A stretch of DNA of 64,000 nt, taken from the NCBI RefSeq assembly GCF_900103695.1, contig NZ_FNHF01000004.1, positions 186,001 through 250,000 on the forward strand, in the 5' to 3' direction. The stretch comes from Sediminibacillus halophilus (GTDB lineage: Bacteria > Bacillota > Bacilli > Bacillales > Amphibacillaceae). Under the pieces are notes generated by a model. The model was not told where the DNA came from, made no database searches, and worked only from the letters and a program-made list of their open reading frames with translations. Every line of letters begins with the position of its first letter. Position 1 is the first letter of the stretch. Made by a program: the position numbers and the translations under genes. Positions 33,636-40,810 of the stretch are shown in pieces.

Positions 33636-34241
33636 TTACTCGCCAATTCGTTCATCTATCAACGCTCCTTGTTTCACATAACGAATGATTTTAATCGCCT
33701 CGGCATAGGCGCGTTTTCTTCCATGTTCGGTTTGAAACCAATTGTTTTTGCTGGTCAGAAAATCATCTGCAGGACATAAAGAAAAGGCTATCCAACCTGG
33801 CATATAGGTCTTCATGGTTAAGTAAAGTCTTTTCATATGATAGGATGCGGTTACGATTAGAAGTCTTTCAATTTTATACAGATGGAAAGCACGATCCAGC
33901 ACGAGCAGGGAGGCGAGTACGTTCTCCAGCGTATGCCGGGACAGGTCTTCGGTTAGAATATTTTCTTCCGGAATGCCCAGTGTCATTGCTTCGTTTTTCA
34001 ATTCGATTGCTTCAGGAACGGTTTTTTCTTCCCACTTCACACCACCAGAGAACAGGATCTTCCCGGCGCGCCCCTGCTTGTAAAGCTCGATGGCTTTGGG
34101 GAGCCGGTACTGGACAGCCATACTGCTGCCGGCCACTACGATACAATCCCCGCTTTGGTTGTCATCCTCCACACCGGAAAACAATAACGTTTCCAGTTGG
34201 GCATCGGTAAGCTTGTTTTCGTTCAGTTCCGAAATGTACAT
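33636..34241 (-). CDS. YdcF/SanA family protein (DUF218)
   Basis: A 201-residue protein with the DUF218 fold: VVAGSSMAVQYRLPKAIELY, cut here, the ILFSGGV strand, ENILTEDLSRHTLEN (acid and Arg/Ser cluster) and LLIVTASYHMKR. Members include YdcF, SanA and ElyC and are linked to envelope integrity or S-adenosylmethionine binding; activity is unclear. Unlike SanA it has no N-terminal membrane helix, so it should be cytoplasmic. GGAGGTGAGGTGAC precedes the ATG. It is the first gene of a two-gene unit with the adenylyltransferase-like gene. Confidence 0.85.
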   Translation of the reverse strand: MYISELNENKLTDAQLETLLFSGVEDDNQSGDCIVVAGSSMAVQYRLPKAIELYKQGRAGKILFSGGVKWEEKTVPEAIELKNEAMTLGIPEENILTEDLSRHTLENVLASLLVLDRAFHLYKIERLLIVTASYHMKRLYLTMKTYMPGWIAFSLCPADDFLTSKNNWFQTEHGRKRAYAEAIKIIRYVKQGALIDERIGE

Positions 34242-34351
34242 TTGTCACCTCACCTCCAATGGATTGGTTGTCTTTCTTTAGAATATGTAGCTTTCCATTT
34301 AAATGTATCATACCCCAGTAGGAATCAGCGCCTGTTCCTGCTAAAAATATA

Positions 34352-34384
34352 ATAAAAAAGCCTAAATCTCTGAGAGATTTAAGC
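34352..34384 (-). terminator. Terminator after sinI
   Basis: Stem TAAATCTC/GAGATTTA with flanking AGC/GCT pairs and a 3-nt loop, followed by six T residues in the minus direction. Confidence 0.9.
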
Positions 34385-34393
34385 TGAGTGCTT

Positions 34394-34540
34394 TCATTCT
34401 TTTATGGTTCTCTCTTTTATTCTGTCGTTAGCATGGAGAAAGCTGCGAACTTCCTCCGGGGTCATTCCAAGTCCTTTAGCGTTGAGAATCAGTTGCATCC
34501 ATTCCTGGTCCAGAAAATCTTGTTCATTCGTTTTTCTCAT
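34394..34540 (-). CDS. sinI: SinI-type antirepressor
   Basis: A 48-residue protein matching SinI: LDQEWMQLILNAKGLGMTP then EEVRSFLHAN, the helical segments that in B. subtilis displace the SinR dimer interface. SinI titrates SinR and frees the matrix genes. GGGGGAAAAC precedes ATG 34540. It lies 29 bases downstream of sinR, the opposite order to B. subtilis, where sinI comes first with its own Spo0A-activated promoter. Here sinI seems to share the sinR transcript, so regulation of the ratio must differ. Confidence 0.9.
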   Translation of the reverse strand: MRKTNEQDFLDQEWMQLILNAKGLGMTPEEVRSFLHANDRIKERTIKE

Positions 34541-34569
34541 TGTTTTCCCCCATTATGGACATTTTCTTT

Positions 34570-34908
34570 TCAATCCAGCCAGTTCTTGAATTTGACGTAT
34601 TCCATGAGGTCCCGAAAGTCATCTTTGCTCATGCCTTCCTCGATCGCTTTTTGAAAAAGTCCCTCCCATTCTTTATCTAGTTTGGCTGTTTTGGTCTTCT
34701 TGTTATCCTCTGGCTGCTGTCCCAGCAGGTAATCAATACTCGTATCAAGCGCTGAAGCAATCTTGGATAGTATTTGAAGGGACGGATTTTGTTGTATGTC
34801 ACGCTCTATGTAGCTCAGATAAGACTTTGACACATGCGCCGCCCTGGCAAGCTCTGTAATCGAGTACCCTTTTTTCTTCCTTTGGTTTCTAACCCGGTTA
34901 CCAATCAT
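34570..34908 (-). CDS. sinR: Biofilm master repressor SinR
   Basis: A 112-residue protein with an Xre-type DNA-binding domain (residues 1-62, with GYSITELARAAHVSKSYLSY around the recognition helix) and a C-terminal SinI-like dimerisation domain (LDKEWEGLFQKAIEEGMSKDD near 78-98). Length equals B. subtilis SinR (111). ATG 34908 is chosen over the longer reading from 34986, because GGGAAG lies before it and because a SinR-box-like GTTCTTT (minus strand, 34942-34936) falls just upstream, which suggests autoregulation. It should repress the divergent tasA-tapA-sipW operon through the sites in the shared intergenic region. Confidence 0.9.
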   Translation of the reverse strand: MIGNRVRNQRKKKGYSITELARAAHVSKSYLSYIERDIQQNPSLQILSKIASALDTSIDYLLGQQPEDNKKTKTAKLDKEWEGLFQKAIEEGMSKDDFRDLMEYVKFKNWLD

Positions 34909-34935
34909 GGCTTTCTTCCCATCTTTGGTTGTAAT

Positions 34936-34996
34936 AAAGAACAGAGCAAATGCATACGATGCTGTTTTGTTCATTATATAAAACAATACGTTCTAT
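34936..34996 (-). promoter_or_regulatory. SinR-box-like sites near sinR
   Basis: On the minus strand GTTCTTT at 34942-34936 equals the SinR consensus GTTCTYT. On the plus strand GTTCTAT at 34990-34996 has one difference. Placement in the sinR leader suggests autoregulation. Confidence 0.45.
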
Positions 34997-35041
34997 AAAA
35001 AATACAAAATAGAAAGAAAACGCGCGTATTTTCTTGAAAAC

Positions 35042-35141
35042 GAACGATAATCGTTCTTAATTAAGAAATATGGATGAATTTGCGGTTTTTCAATCTAGCG
35101 ATAATGGAATATACTCCAATTGTTAGTTCTTTAAAAAGAAC
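35042..35141 (+). promoter_or_regulatory. SinR operator-like sites upstream of tasA
   Basis: At 35126-35141 GTTCTTT and its inverse AAAGAAC are separated by 2 bases, both perfect SinR half-sites. At 35042-35056 GAACGAT-A-ATCGTTC is a perfect palindrome that includes GTTCTTA (35054-35060 with one difference). Both lie 100-200 bases upstream of the matrix operon. Confidence 0.6.
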
Positions 35142-35241
35142 AACCAAGAATGAATAACGAACAGATGCATTCCTTGTTTGCAACTCCTTCAGTAGGTAGG
35201 AGTTCAAAATATAAAAAAGGAAAGAAAGAGGAGGAGAAAGA

Positions 35242-35859
35242 ATGAGCGTTAAAAAGAAACTAGGTATGGGAGTTATGTCGGCAGCGCTTGGATTATCTTT
35301 GATCGGAGGAGGTACATATGCGTATTTCAGCGATACTGCCGAAACAAATAGCACCTTTGCTGCTGGTACATTGGACCTGAATGCAGAACCAACAACCATC
35401 ATTGATGTAGATAACTTGAAGCCAGGTGACTGGATGACAAGGTCTTTTGAATTACAAAACACAGGGTCGTTGGATATTGCAGAAGTTTTGCTTAGCACTA
35501 ATTATTCCGTAGGCGATGCCCAGGATGATAACACGGAAGATTTCGGTGAACATATCCGGGTTAACTTCCTTTGGAACGACGACAAGGCTACTATTCCGCC
35601 AAACGATTTGCTTTCCGATGATATTATCTACAAAACCACCTTGGCAGAACTGAAATCCATGTCTCCAGACGCAGTGGAAAATCATATCTTCGTTCCATGG
35701 TTTGAAGAAAATGATGGATTGCAAGCTGGTGATTCCGACACGCTTTATGTGCAATTCGAGTTTGTAGATAATGGCGAAGATCAAAATCAATTCCAAGGCG
35801 ACTCTCTAGAGCTTGAATGGACTTTTGAAGCCCATCAAGAAGCTGGCGAAAGCAGATAA
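35242..35859 (+). CDS. tasA: TasA/CalY-family matrix fibre protein
   Basis: A 205-residue secreted protein of the TasA/camelysin family that forms extracellular fibres in the biofilm matrix. A SipW-type signal peptide (about 28 residues) ends in the family motif TYAYFSDT right before the mature region. The jelly-roll part includes IDVDNLKPGDWMTRSFELQN, cut here at position 20. Shorter than B. subtilis TasA (261). AAAGAGGAGGAG precedes the ATG. It is the first gene of tasA-tapA-sipW, while in B. subtilis it is the last. Palindromic SinR-like boxes lie upstream. A wall-anchored protein with the same domain type ends the operon. Confidence 0.9.
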   Translation: MSVKKKLGMGVMSAALGLSLIGGGTYAYFSDTAETNSTFAAGTLDLNAEPTTIIDVDNLKPGDWMTRSFELQNTGSLDIAEVLLSTNYSVGDAQDDNTEDFGEHIRVNFLWNDDKATIPPNDLLSDDIIYKTTLAELKSMSPDAVENHIFVPWFEENDGLQAGDSDTLYVQFEFVDNGEDQNQFQGDSLELEWTFEAHQEAGESR

Positions 35860-35974
35860 GCTGATTTTCTGGAAAGGTGATTAGCCCTCACCTTTCCATC
35901 CTTATTCTTTCTCATGAATAGGCAACCAACTTTGTATATTGATAAGAAAGAATAAATATTAGGGAGGCTCCCAC

Positions 35975-36859
35975 ATGCGAAGCACGCGTTTAGCAAAATA
36001 TAAAAGAAAATACAAAAAGGCTGTGATAGCCTTGCAAATCCTTGCAATCTGGTATGCCGCCGTGTTCAGTGCTGCGTTGCTGACATCTCCGACTGGAGCG
36101 TACTTTAACGATACTGCCGAAGCGATCACGAAAATCCCGATTGGCGAGTGGGAGACAGATGAGTGGGATAAGAGTTCACTTGTTTTCCTTGGTGAAAAAG
36201 ATCAAAAGGTGGAAGCGTGTGAACCGGAAAAAATCAAAGTCAAGCTTAAAAACGGCGGAGAAGATATGAAGGTCACCTCTAGCTATGAGGTGTATTATGC
36301 AGCCGATGGAAATCCGAAAAAAGGGAAGAAACTGGAGTTGGAAACGGATGAAGGTACGATAAAGAAATTGAAAAGCGGCGAGGAAGTCGAGTTGACATTC
36401 TTGGCTGGAGAACATGGAAATTATAAATTCAAAGCTTATCAGGTTGAAGGACATCCGGGCAAAGGGGAACTTTGGAGCGAAACGATCCAAGTAGAATGCA
36501 AGAAATCGGATAAAGAGAAAGCCAGTGAGGATGAAAAGGTAGAGGAACAGCCTGCGGAAGAAGCTGAGAAAAAGACTGAGTCAGAAGACAAGGCAACCGA
36601 AGAAAAAGACAGCAATAAGACCGAGAGAACCGAAAAAGAGGAACCAAAAGTAGAGGACAATAAGCAGGATTCTGACAAAACAATCGGGGATAACCAAGAA
36701 GAATCGGAACAAAAACAACAGGATCAGAAAAAGCAGTCTGAGGAAAAGCAGGTAAAAGCTACAGACACCAAAACAGAGTCTTCCGAAGGCCAGCAGGATA
36801 AAGCGAAGGAACAAGAAGAATCGCAATCCAAAGAAAAGAGCGAGGGTGACAAGGAATGA
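35975..36859 (+). CDS. tapA: TapA-like fibre anchoring/assembly protein
   Basis: A 294-residue protein. The N-terminus is basic and followed by a hydrophobic stretch (about 17-38) and TGAYFNDTAEA, the SipW-type cleavage context. A folded region (about 40-175) includes two Cys, near 75 and 173, that may pair. The remaining 115 residues are almost entirely Glu, Lys, Gln, Ser and Asp, a disordered low-complexity tail that is also found, shorter, in B. subtilis TapA. TapA promotes TasA fibre formation at the cell surface. AGGGAGG precedes ATG 35975. Its last four bases overlap the sipW start, indicating translational coupling. Confidence 0.85.
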   Translation: MRSTRLAKYKRKYKKAVIALQILAIWYAAVFSAALLTSPTGAYFNDTAEAITKIPIGEWETDEWDKSSLVFLGEKDQKVEACEPEKIKVKLKNGGEDMKVTSSYEVYYAADGNPKKGKKLELETDEGTIKKLKSGEEVELTFLAGEHGNYKFKAYQVEGHPGKGELWSETIQVECKKSDKEKASEDEKVEEQPAEEAEKKTESEDKATEEKDSNKTERTEKEEPKVEDNKQDSDKTIGDNQEESEQKQQDQKKQSEEKQVKATDTKTESSEGQQDKAKEQEESQSKEKSEGDKE

Positions 36860-37452
36860 AGAAAGGAATGAAATGGATCATGAGGTGGCTCAGCCGCCTC
36901 GTAACTTTTACATTATTTGCGACACTCCTGTTTATGGTGTTCGTGGTTATTTCATCGAAAGCATCTGGCGGCGAGCCACAAGTGATGGGCTATCAGTTGA
37001 AAACAGTCCTATCAGGTTCCATGGAGCCAGGCATTAAAACAGGTTCCATCATTGCGGTAAAGCCAGGCGGCGATATGACACGTTTTGAAAAAGGCGACGT
37101 AATTACGTTTCAGACAGAAGAGGAACTGCTGATCACCCATAGAATCGTCGACGTTACAAGCAGTGGTGACAACGTTCTTTATGAAACAAAAGGGGATAAT
37201 AACGATGCTGCAGACAGAGAACCGGTTTTGTCGCAGAATGTCATCGGCGAGTACACTGGGTTCACAATTCCTTTTGTCGGTTATTTTATAAGTTTTGCCC
37301 AGTCTAAAGAGGGAAGTGCATTGCTTTTGATACTGCCGGGATTTCTCCTGCTGGGCTATGCTGGGTTCACTATTTGGCAGACCATCTCCCAGCTTGATGC
37401 TAAAAGCAAAAAAGCAGCAGCTGCAAATCAGGAAGAAACAACGGAGTCATAA
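36856..37452 (+). CDS. sipW: Signal peptidase I of the SipW (ER) type
   Basis: A 198-residue membrane peptidase with an N-terminal helix (about 15-34), nucleophile Ser55 in SGSMEPG, and His95 in ITHRIV in place of the Lys of ordinary bacterial enzymes, which defines the ER/archaeal type. A second membrane helix follows at about 155-175. It processes TasA and TapA, whose genes precede it in the operon, and very likely the next product too. The start overlaps tapA by four bases (ATGA). Length and motif match SipW (190 in B. subtilis). Confidence 0.95.
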   Translation: MKKGMKWIMRWLSRLVTFTLFATLLFMVFVVISSKASGGEPQVMGYQLKTVLSGSMEPGIKTGSIIAVKPGGDMTRFEKGDVITFQTEEELLITHRIVDVTSSGDNVLYETKGDNNDAADREPVLSQNVIGEYTGFTIPFVGYFISFAQSKEGSALLLILPGFLLLGYAGFTIWQTISQLDAKSKKAAAANQEETTES

Positions 37453-37477
37453 TTGATAAAGATAGAGGGTGAGAAGG

Positions 37478-38152
37478 ATGAAAAATAAAGCCCGGTTTCT
37501 TTTTACAACGGCATGCGGTCTAGTGGTTTTTATCATGATTTTTTCTACAGTCGGTTATCACAAATCGTTCGCCAGTAGTAACGAAATAGATATCGAAACC
37601 TTGCCAACAGACATCTTATTCGATGTGGACAATATGAAACCTGGTGACTGGGCAACCAGGACTTACACCATCCAAAACAAGGGTACCCAGGATATGGACT
37701 ACTACCTTTCAGCCCAGTTTAAATCAGGATCAGAAAAATTGTATAAAGCCTTGATGCTTCAAGTAAAAGATGGAGAAAAGTCTTTATACAGCGGCAGCCT
37801 TGCCGGTTTTACCGATTTGGAGAAAAGACCGCTGACTGTGAATGATCAGGAGGAATTGACATTCACCGTTGATTTTCCGGCAGAGCTTGGCAACGAATTT
37901 CAAGGGCTAATCAGTGATTTTGCCATCATAGTTAGTGCGGAGGGAAGCCCGCCAGTCGGTACTTCACCAAATACCGGATCAGACTCAAGCTCAGGTGAAC
38001 CGGACGGTACTACTCCAAGTGGAGGTAAAAACCTGCCTGATACCGCAACCCACATGTTTAATCTATTGATTGCTGGTACAGCTTTGTTCCTTGCCGGGGC
38101 AGCCATTTATCTGTACAGCAGACGCAGCAGGAAGGGCATAAAAATAAGTTAG
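37478..38152 (+). CDS. Wall-anchored TasA-like surface protein (LPDTA)
   Basis: A 224-residue protein with an N-terminal signal (about 1-30), a domain related to TasA by its FDVDNMKPGDWATRTYTIQN stretch (cut here), a Ser/Gly/Thr/Pro-rich linker (about 152-185), then the sorting signal LPDTA at 186-190, a hydrophobic helix and a basic tail ending in RRSRKG. LPDTA-type signals suit class D sortases. ATG 37478 has AGGGTGAGAAGG before it and follows sipW by 25 bases, so it belongs to the operon. It might anchor or start TasA fibres on peptidoglycan. B. subtilis has no such gene in its tapA operon. No sortase gene is seen in this window. Confidence 0.8.
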   Translation: MKNKARFLFTTACGLVVFIMIFSTVGYHKSFASSNEIDIETLPTDILFDVDNMKPGDWATRTYTIQNKGTQDMDYYLSAQFKSGSEKLYKALMLQVKDGEKSLYSGSLAGFTDLEKRPLTVNDQEELTFTVDFPAELGNEFQGLISDFAIIVSAEGSPPVGTSPNTGSDSSSGEPDGTTPSGGKNLPDTATHMFNLLIAGTALFLAGAAIYLYSRRSRKGIKIS

Positions 38153-38155
38153 CTG

Positions 38156-38195
38156 AAAAAGGTCTTGCATTACCCCCAATAATCAGGGCCTTTTT
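38156..38195 (+). terminator. Terminator of the matrix operon
   Basis: A 12-bp stem AAAAAGGTCTTG/CAGGGCCTTTTT with G-T pairs, ending in TTTTT, right after the last gene. Confidence 0.85.
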
Positions 38196-38201
38196 CTATA
38201 C

Positions 38202-38234
38202 AAGGGACGTTCTTCATAAAGAACGTCCTTTTTA
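38202..38234 (+). terminator. Second hairpin after the matrix operon
   Basis: AAGG(G)ACGTTCTT pairs with AAGAACGTCCTT with one bulged G, followed by TTTT; a back-up terminator. Confidence 0.7.
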
Positions 38235-38327
38235 AAAGGGAGAATATAAAAGGTTTAGATCTAGCATGTCTTTAGCAAAGGTCGCAAATCGGGATGCCTG
38301 ACTTCTCTATGAGAAACGGGGAATTGG

Positions 38328-38624
38328 ATGAAAACGTGTTTCATGTACTTGGCATTGCTTAATTTGTTGGATGGTGTGATTACCTTCCTGGGAATCAAGT
38401 ATGAATATATATCGGAAGCAAATCCGTTAATGAAAAGTCTCTACCAGAGTGGTCCACTTTTTTTCTTGCTCGTGAAACTACTGTTGTCCACGATGCTTAT
38501 CGGTTTTTGTGTGATACAGAAGCTTCCGCGATCACTAGTGGCAAGGGTGCTGTCGTGTGCGGCAGCCTTGCTGTACTCGGTTATCTGCCTGATGCATGGT
38601 TTCTGGTTATGGCAGCTAACCTGA
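38328..38624 (+). CDS. Small membrane protein, DUF5658-like
   Basis: A 98-residue protein with three predicted membrane helices (about 5-22, 43-62, 70-95). The pattern LNLLDGVITFLGI followed by SEANPLM is typical of DUF5658 proteins, where Asp and Asn-Pro in or near helices are conserved. Function is unknown. GGGGAATTGG precedes ATG 38328. It is followed closely by a small zinc-ribbon protein gene on the same strand, and they may be transcribed together. Confidence 0.75.
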   Translation: MKTCFMYLALLNLLDGVITFLGIKYEYISEANPLMKSLYQSGPLFFLLVKLLLSTMLIGFCVIQKLPRSLVARVLSCAAALLYSVICLMHGFWLWQLT

Positions 38625-38659
38625 TGGCATATTCATAGACACAGAAGGAGGTTCTTGTC

Positions 38660-38881
38660 ATGTATCGAAAAACGTGTAATCGTTGTTCCCAGCCTTCGTA
38701 CAGCAGTACCAAAATCGGCGGCTGGTTTTGCCCTGTCTGTAACCAAGATTTATCCCATCTGAAGGCGCGCGATCCGAATGATCCACGAGATATGCCGCGG
38801 AACGATTACCAGACAGATAAGCTAAAAGTGCGCTATCGACAACAGCCAGATCATCCACCAGCTTTTTCGACCTATATTTAA
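38660..38881 (+). CDS. Small zinc-ribbon protein of unknown function
   Basis: A 73-residue protein whose first 30 residues contain CNRC and CPVC, two CxxC knuckles spaced about 14 residues apart that should hold one zinc ion. The rest is charged and proline-rich without evident fold (DPNDPRDMPRNDY). GAAGGAGGTTCTTGTC is a strong ribosome site. I do not recognise a named family. It lies 35 bases after the DUF5658-like gene. Confidence 0.75.
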   Translation: MYRKTCNRCSQPSYSSTKIGGWFCPVCNQDLSHLKARDPNDPRDMPRNDYQTDKLKVRYRQQPDHPPAFSTYI

Positions 38882-38985
38882 GGATTTTTCCTGAAGAATA
38901 GACTGCTCGTACCGACAAACTGTGACAAATGTATTATACTTATTGTATAGGAATTGGATCGACAACAGGGAAAGGAGCGTTGAAG

Positions 38986-39513
38986 ATGTCGTTGCATTTG
39001 TTAATCAATGAGATTCCCTTACAGGCGTATAAATGGGAAGAAGAGCAGTCGGATCAGTATATGTTAACGATAAATGTTAAATTGACCAGGGAAGAATATC
39101 GAAAACTCGATAAAATCAGGGAATATTCGGCCAAGAACGGAGAGGGTTTCCATGTGATGATCGCCGATTACGTGAGACCGATGCGTTTTGGCAAAATCAT
39201 TTATTCCGATCACGGAGATTTTGTTAAATGGAGAGCCACACTGGTTGAAAAAGACAGAACCAAAGAGCTGCAGAAGTTTTATGGGAAGCAGGAAAAAGAG
39301 GACTTGGCAGATACAGTCATCAAGCTGAAACGGGCCAATGAAAAGCTGCTTGCCTTGTTGCAGGATAAAGCCATTTTGACCAGTGATGAGGTGAAGCAGG
39401 CTGGTCTGGGGGACGAAACAGGCTTGGTTGCGGACGAAGTCGACCTTTTTCAAGTGGAGGATATTGACTTCTACCTGGATGGAACGGATAACAAGCAATC
39501 CGGTGTTCATTGA
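38986..39513 (+). CDS. Conserved-looking protein of unknown function
   Basis: A 175-residue soluble protein with a mixed alpha/beta N-terminal part (residues 1-80), a Lys/Glu-rich helical segment (about 85-125) likely to form a coiled coil, and an acidic C-terminus. No cysteines or catalytic motif stand out. The ATG at 38986 is chosen for the AAAGGAG site 10-14 bases upstream; the longer ORF from 38929 lacks one. Monocistronic with a terminator. I do not recognise the family. Confidence 0.7.
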   Translation: MSLHLLINEIPLQAYKWEEEQSDQYMLTINVKLTREEYRKLDKIREYSAKNGEGFHVMIADYVRPMRFGKIIYSDHGDFVKWRATLVEKDRTKELQKFYGKQEKEDLADTVIKLKRANEKLLALLQDKAILTSDEVKQAGLGDETGLVADEVDLFQVEDIDFYLDGTDNKQSGVH

Positions 39514-39525
39514 ATAGTAGGAAAT

Positions 39526-39566
39526 GAAGCACTTCTTTTTGAACGTTAAAAGAGGGGTGCTTTTTG
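39526..39566 (+). terminator. Terminator of the unknown gene
   Basis: AAGCACTTCTTTT pairs with AAAAGAGGGGTGCTT (G-T pairs and a small bulge), loop of about 8 nt, then TTTTT. Confidence 0.8.
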
Positions 39567-39652
39567 TATGGGTGCATGTTCGAAAGCTATTGTGTATCCT
39601 GGAAGGGAAAGGATGAAAGCGGAAGAATAATGGAAGACTAGGGGGATATCGA

Positions 39653-40159
39653 ATGGCAGTAGTAACGGAAACCAAGCGATTGCGATTGCGCTTGATGAAA
39701 TGGGACGATCATGCTGACATAATGAAAATTTTTTCTGATCCAGTGGCGATGCGTTATTATCCGAGTATGAAGAACGACGAAGAGGGGAACTTTTGGATAA
39801 ATTGGACGCTCGATAATTACCGGAAATTCGGCGTCGGGCTGTGGGTCGTCGAGGATTTGGCCACAGGAGAATTTTTAGGGATGTGCGGATTGGTTCCACA
39901 AAAAGTCGACGGAAATGTACAGATGGAAATCGGTTATTTATTCGTGAGAAAGCATTGGGGGAAGGGCTATGCGACAGAAGCGGCCCTGGCTTGTAAGGAA
40001 TATGGGTTTAATCATCTGAAATGTGACAAATTGATCTCTTTGATTGATCCTGACAACCAGCCATCCATTAAGGTTGCCAGGAGAATCGGCATGGAATACA
40101 TAAAAAACATTACCAAGTGGAACAAGACCATAGCGATTTACCATGTGGAAAATCGTTGA
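39653..40159 (+). CDS. GNAT N-acetyltransferase (RimJ/RimL-like)
   Basis: A 168-residue acetyltransferase of the Acetyltransf_3 type. TKRLRLR at the start, EIGYLFVRKHWGKGYATEA with the acetyl-CoA pyrophosphate loop (WGKGYA), and NQPSIKVARRIGM in the last third are the standard landmarks. These enzymes acetylate N-terminal or small-molecule amines; the substrate is unknown. GGGGGATATC precedes ATG 39653. It is convergent with a DUF2164 gene. Confidence 0.9.
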   Translation: MAVVTETKRLRLRLMKWDDHADIMKIFSDPVAMRYYPSMKNDEEGNFWINWTLDNYRKFGVGLWVVEDLATGEFLGMCGLVPQKVDGNVQMEIGYLFVRKHWGKGYATEAALACKEYGFNHLKCDKLISLIDPDNQPSIKVARRIGMEYIKNITKWNKTIAIYHVENR

Positions 40160-40185
40160 TAGGCTCAGTTGGAGACGGAGGTGGG

Positions 40186-40413
40186 TCATTTTTGTATCTC
40201 GAAAATATCCTCCAGTTTTGCAGATAGGAAAGCGTGGGAATCCTCCACACCGATATTATAAAACTTCGGGGCAAGCTCTTCCATAAAGAAATCCAGAATA
40301 AGCGATGCTGCAAGATCCCCTAAATCCTCATTCCTTTCTTTGGAAAAGTAGGCTTTAATTGCAGCGGTCATATCTTCTTTCTGTTGAGGTGTGAGTTCAA
40401 AGCTTTGTTTCAT
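40186..40413 (-). CDS. DUF2164 protein
   Basis: A 75-residue acidic helical protein. The pattern IKAYFSKERNEDLGDLAASL (cut) then LDFFMEELAPKFYNIGVED is that of DUF2164, a small cytoplasmic family of unknown function widespread in Firmicutes and proteobacteria. GGAGGGTTTCAC precedes ATG 40413. Single-gene unit. Confidence 0.85.
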   Translation of the reverse strand: MKQSFELTPQQKEDMTAAIKAYFSKERNEDLGDLAASLILDFFMEELAPKFYNIGVEDSHAFLSAKLEDIFEIQK

Positions 40414-40503
40414 CGTGAAACCCTCCAGGGAATGATAATATAGTAGTTAGTTTGAGTATAGCAGAGTCATTGCATGGAAGATAGAAGAAAAGGAGGCAGC
40501 CTA

Positions 40504-40722
40504 ATGGCAGCATTAGACTATGAAATTATCGAAACAATCGGAGTGATTTCTGAATCACCGAAAGGCTGGAAAAAGGAATTGAACCTGGTCAGTTGGAATG
40601 GCAGAGATCCGAAATATGACATACGAGACTGGGCTCCGGATCATGAAAAAATGGGGAAGGGTATCACCTTGACCAAAGAAGAAGCAGAAAACCTAAAAAA
40701 AGCACTCGAAAACCTCGATTAA
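40504..40722 (+). CDS. PC4-like single-strand DNA-binding protein, YdbC family
   Basis: A 72-residue protein with the YdbC/PC4 signature: IGVISESPKGWKKELNLVSW near the N-terminus (20 residues shown), then PKYDIRDWAPDHEKMGKGIT. The Lactococcus lactis YdbC structure is a homodimer related to eukaryotic coactivator PC4 and binds single-stranded nucleic acid. AAGGAGG lies 7 bases before ATG 40504; the longer ORF from 40474 includes the ribosome site. It is followed by a REP-type inverted repeat and then a DNA glycosylase gene. Confidence 0.85.
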   Translation: MAALDYEIIETIGVISESPKGWKKELNLVSWNGRDPKYDIRDWAPDHEKMGKGITLTKEEAENLKKALENLD

Positions 40723-40731
40723 AAATCACGC

Positions 40732-40791
40732 GGGGTCAGTCCCCCACTCTAGTAGCACTGCGTCTTGGTAGAGTGGTGGGGGACTGACCCC
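40732..40791. repeat. REPIN-like inverted pair of GGGGTCAGTCCCC
   Basis: GGGGTCAGTCCCCCACTCTA at 40732-40751 is matched by its reverse complement (with a 3-base insertion) ending at 40791, with a 17-base centre. It sits between two plus-strand genes and could fold as mRNA or act as a weak terminator. Confidence 0.85.
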
Positions 40792-40810
40792 ACAGTTAGG
40801 AGGGAGCTGG

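Noticed and set aside
34909..34986. 26-residue N-terminal extension of SinR
   Set aside because: The normal SinR length is reached from ATG 34908, which has a ribosome site; the extension contains a SinR-box-like sequence and is better read as leader DNA.
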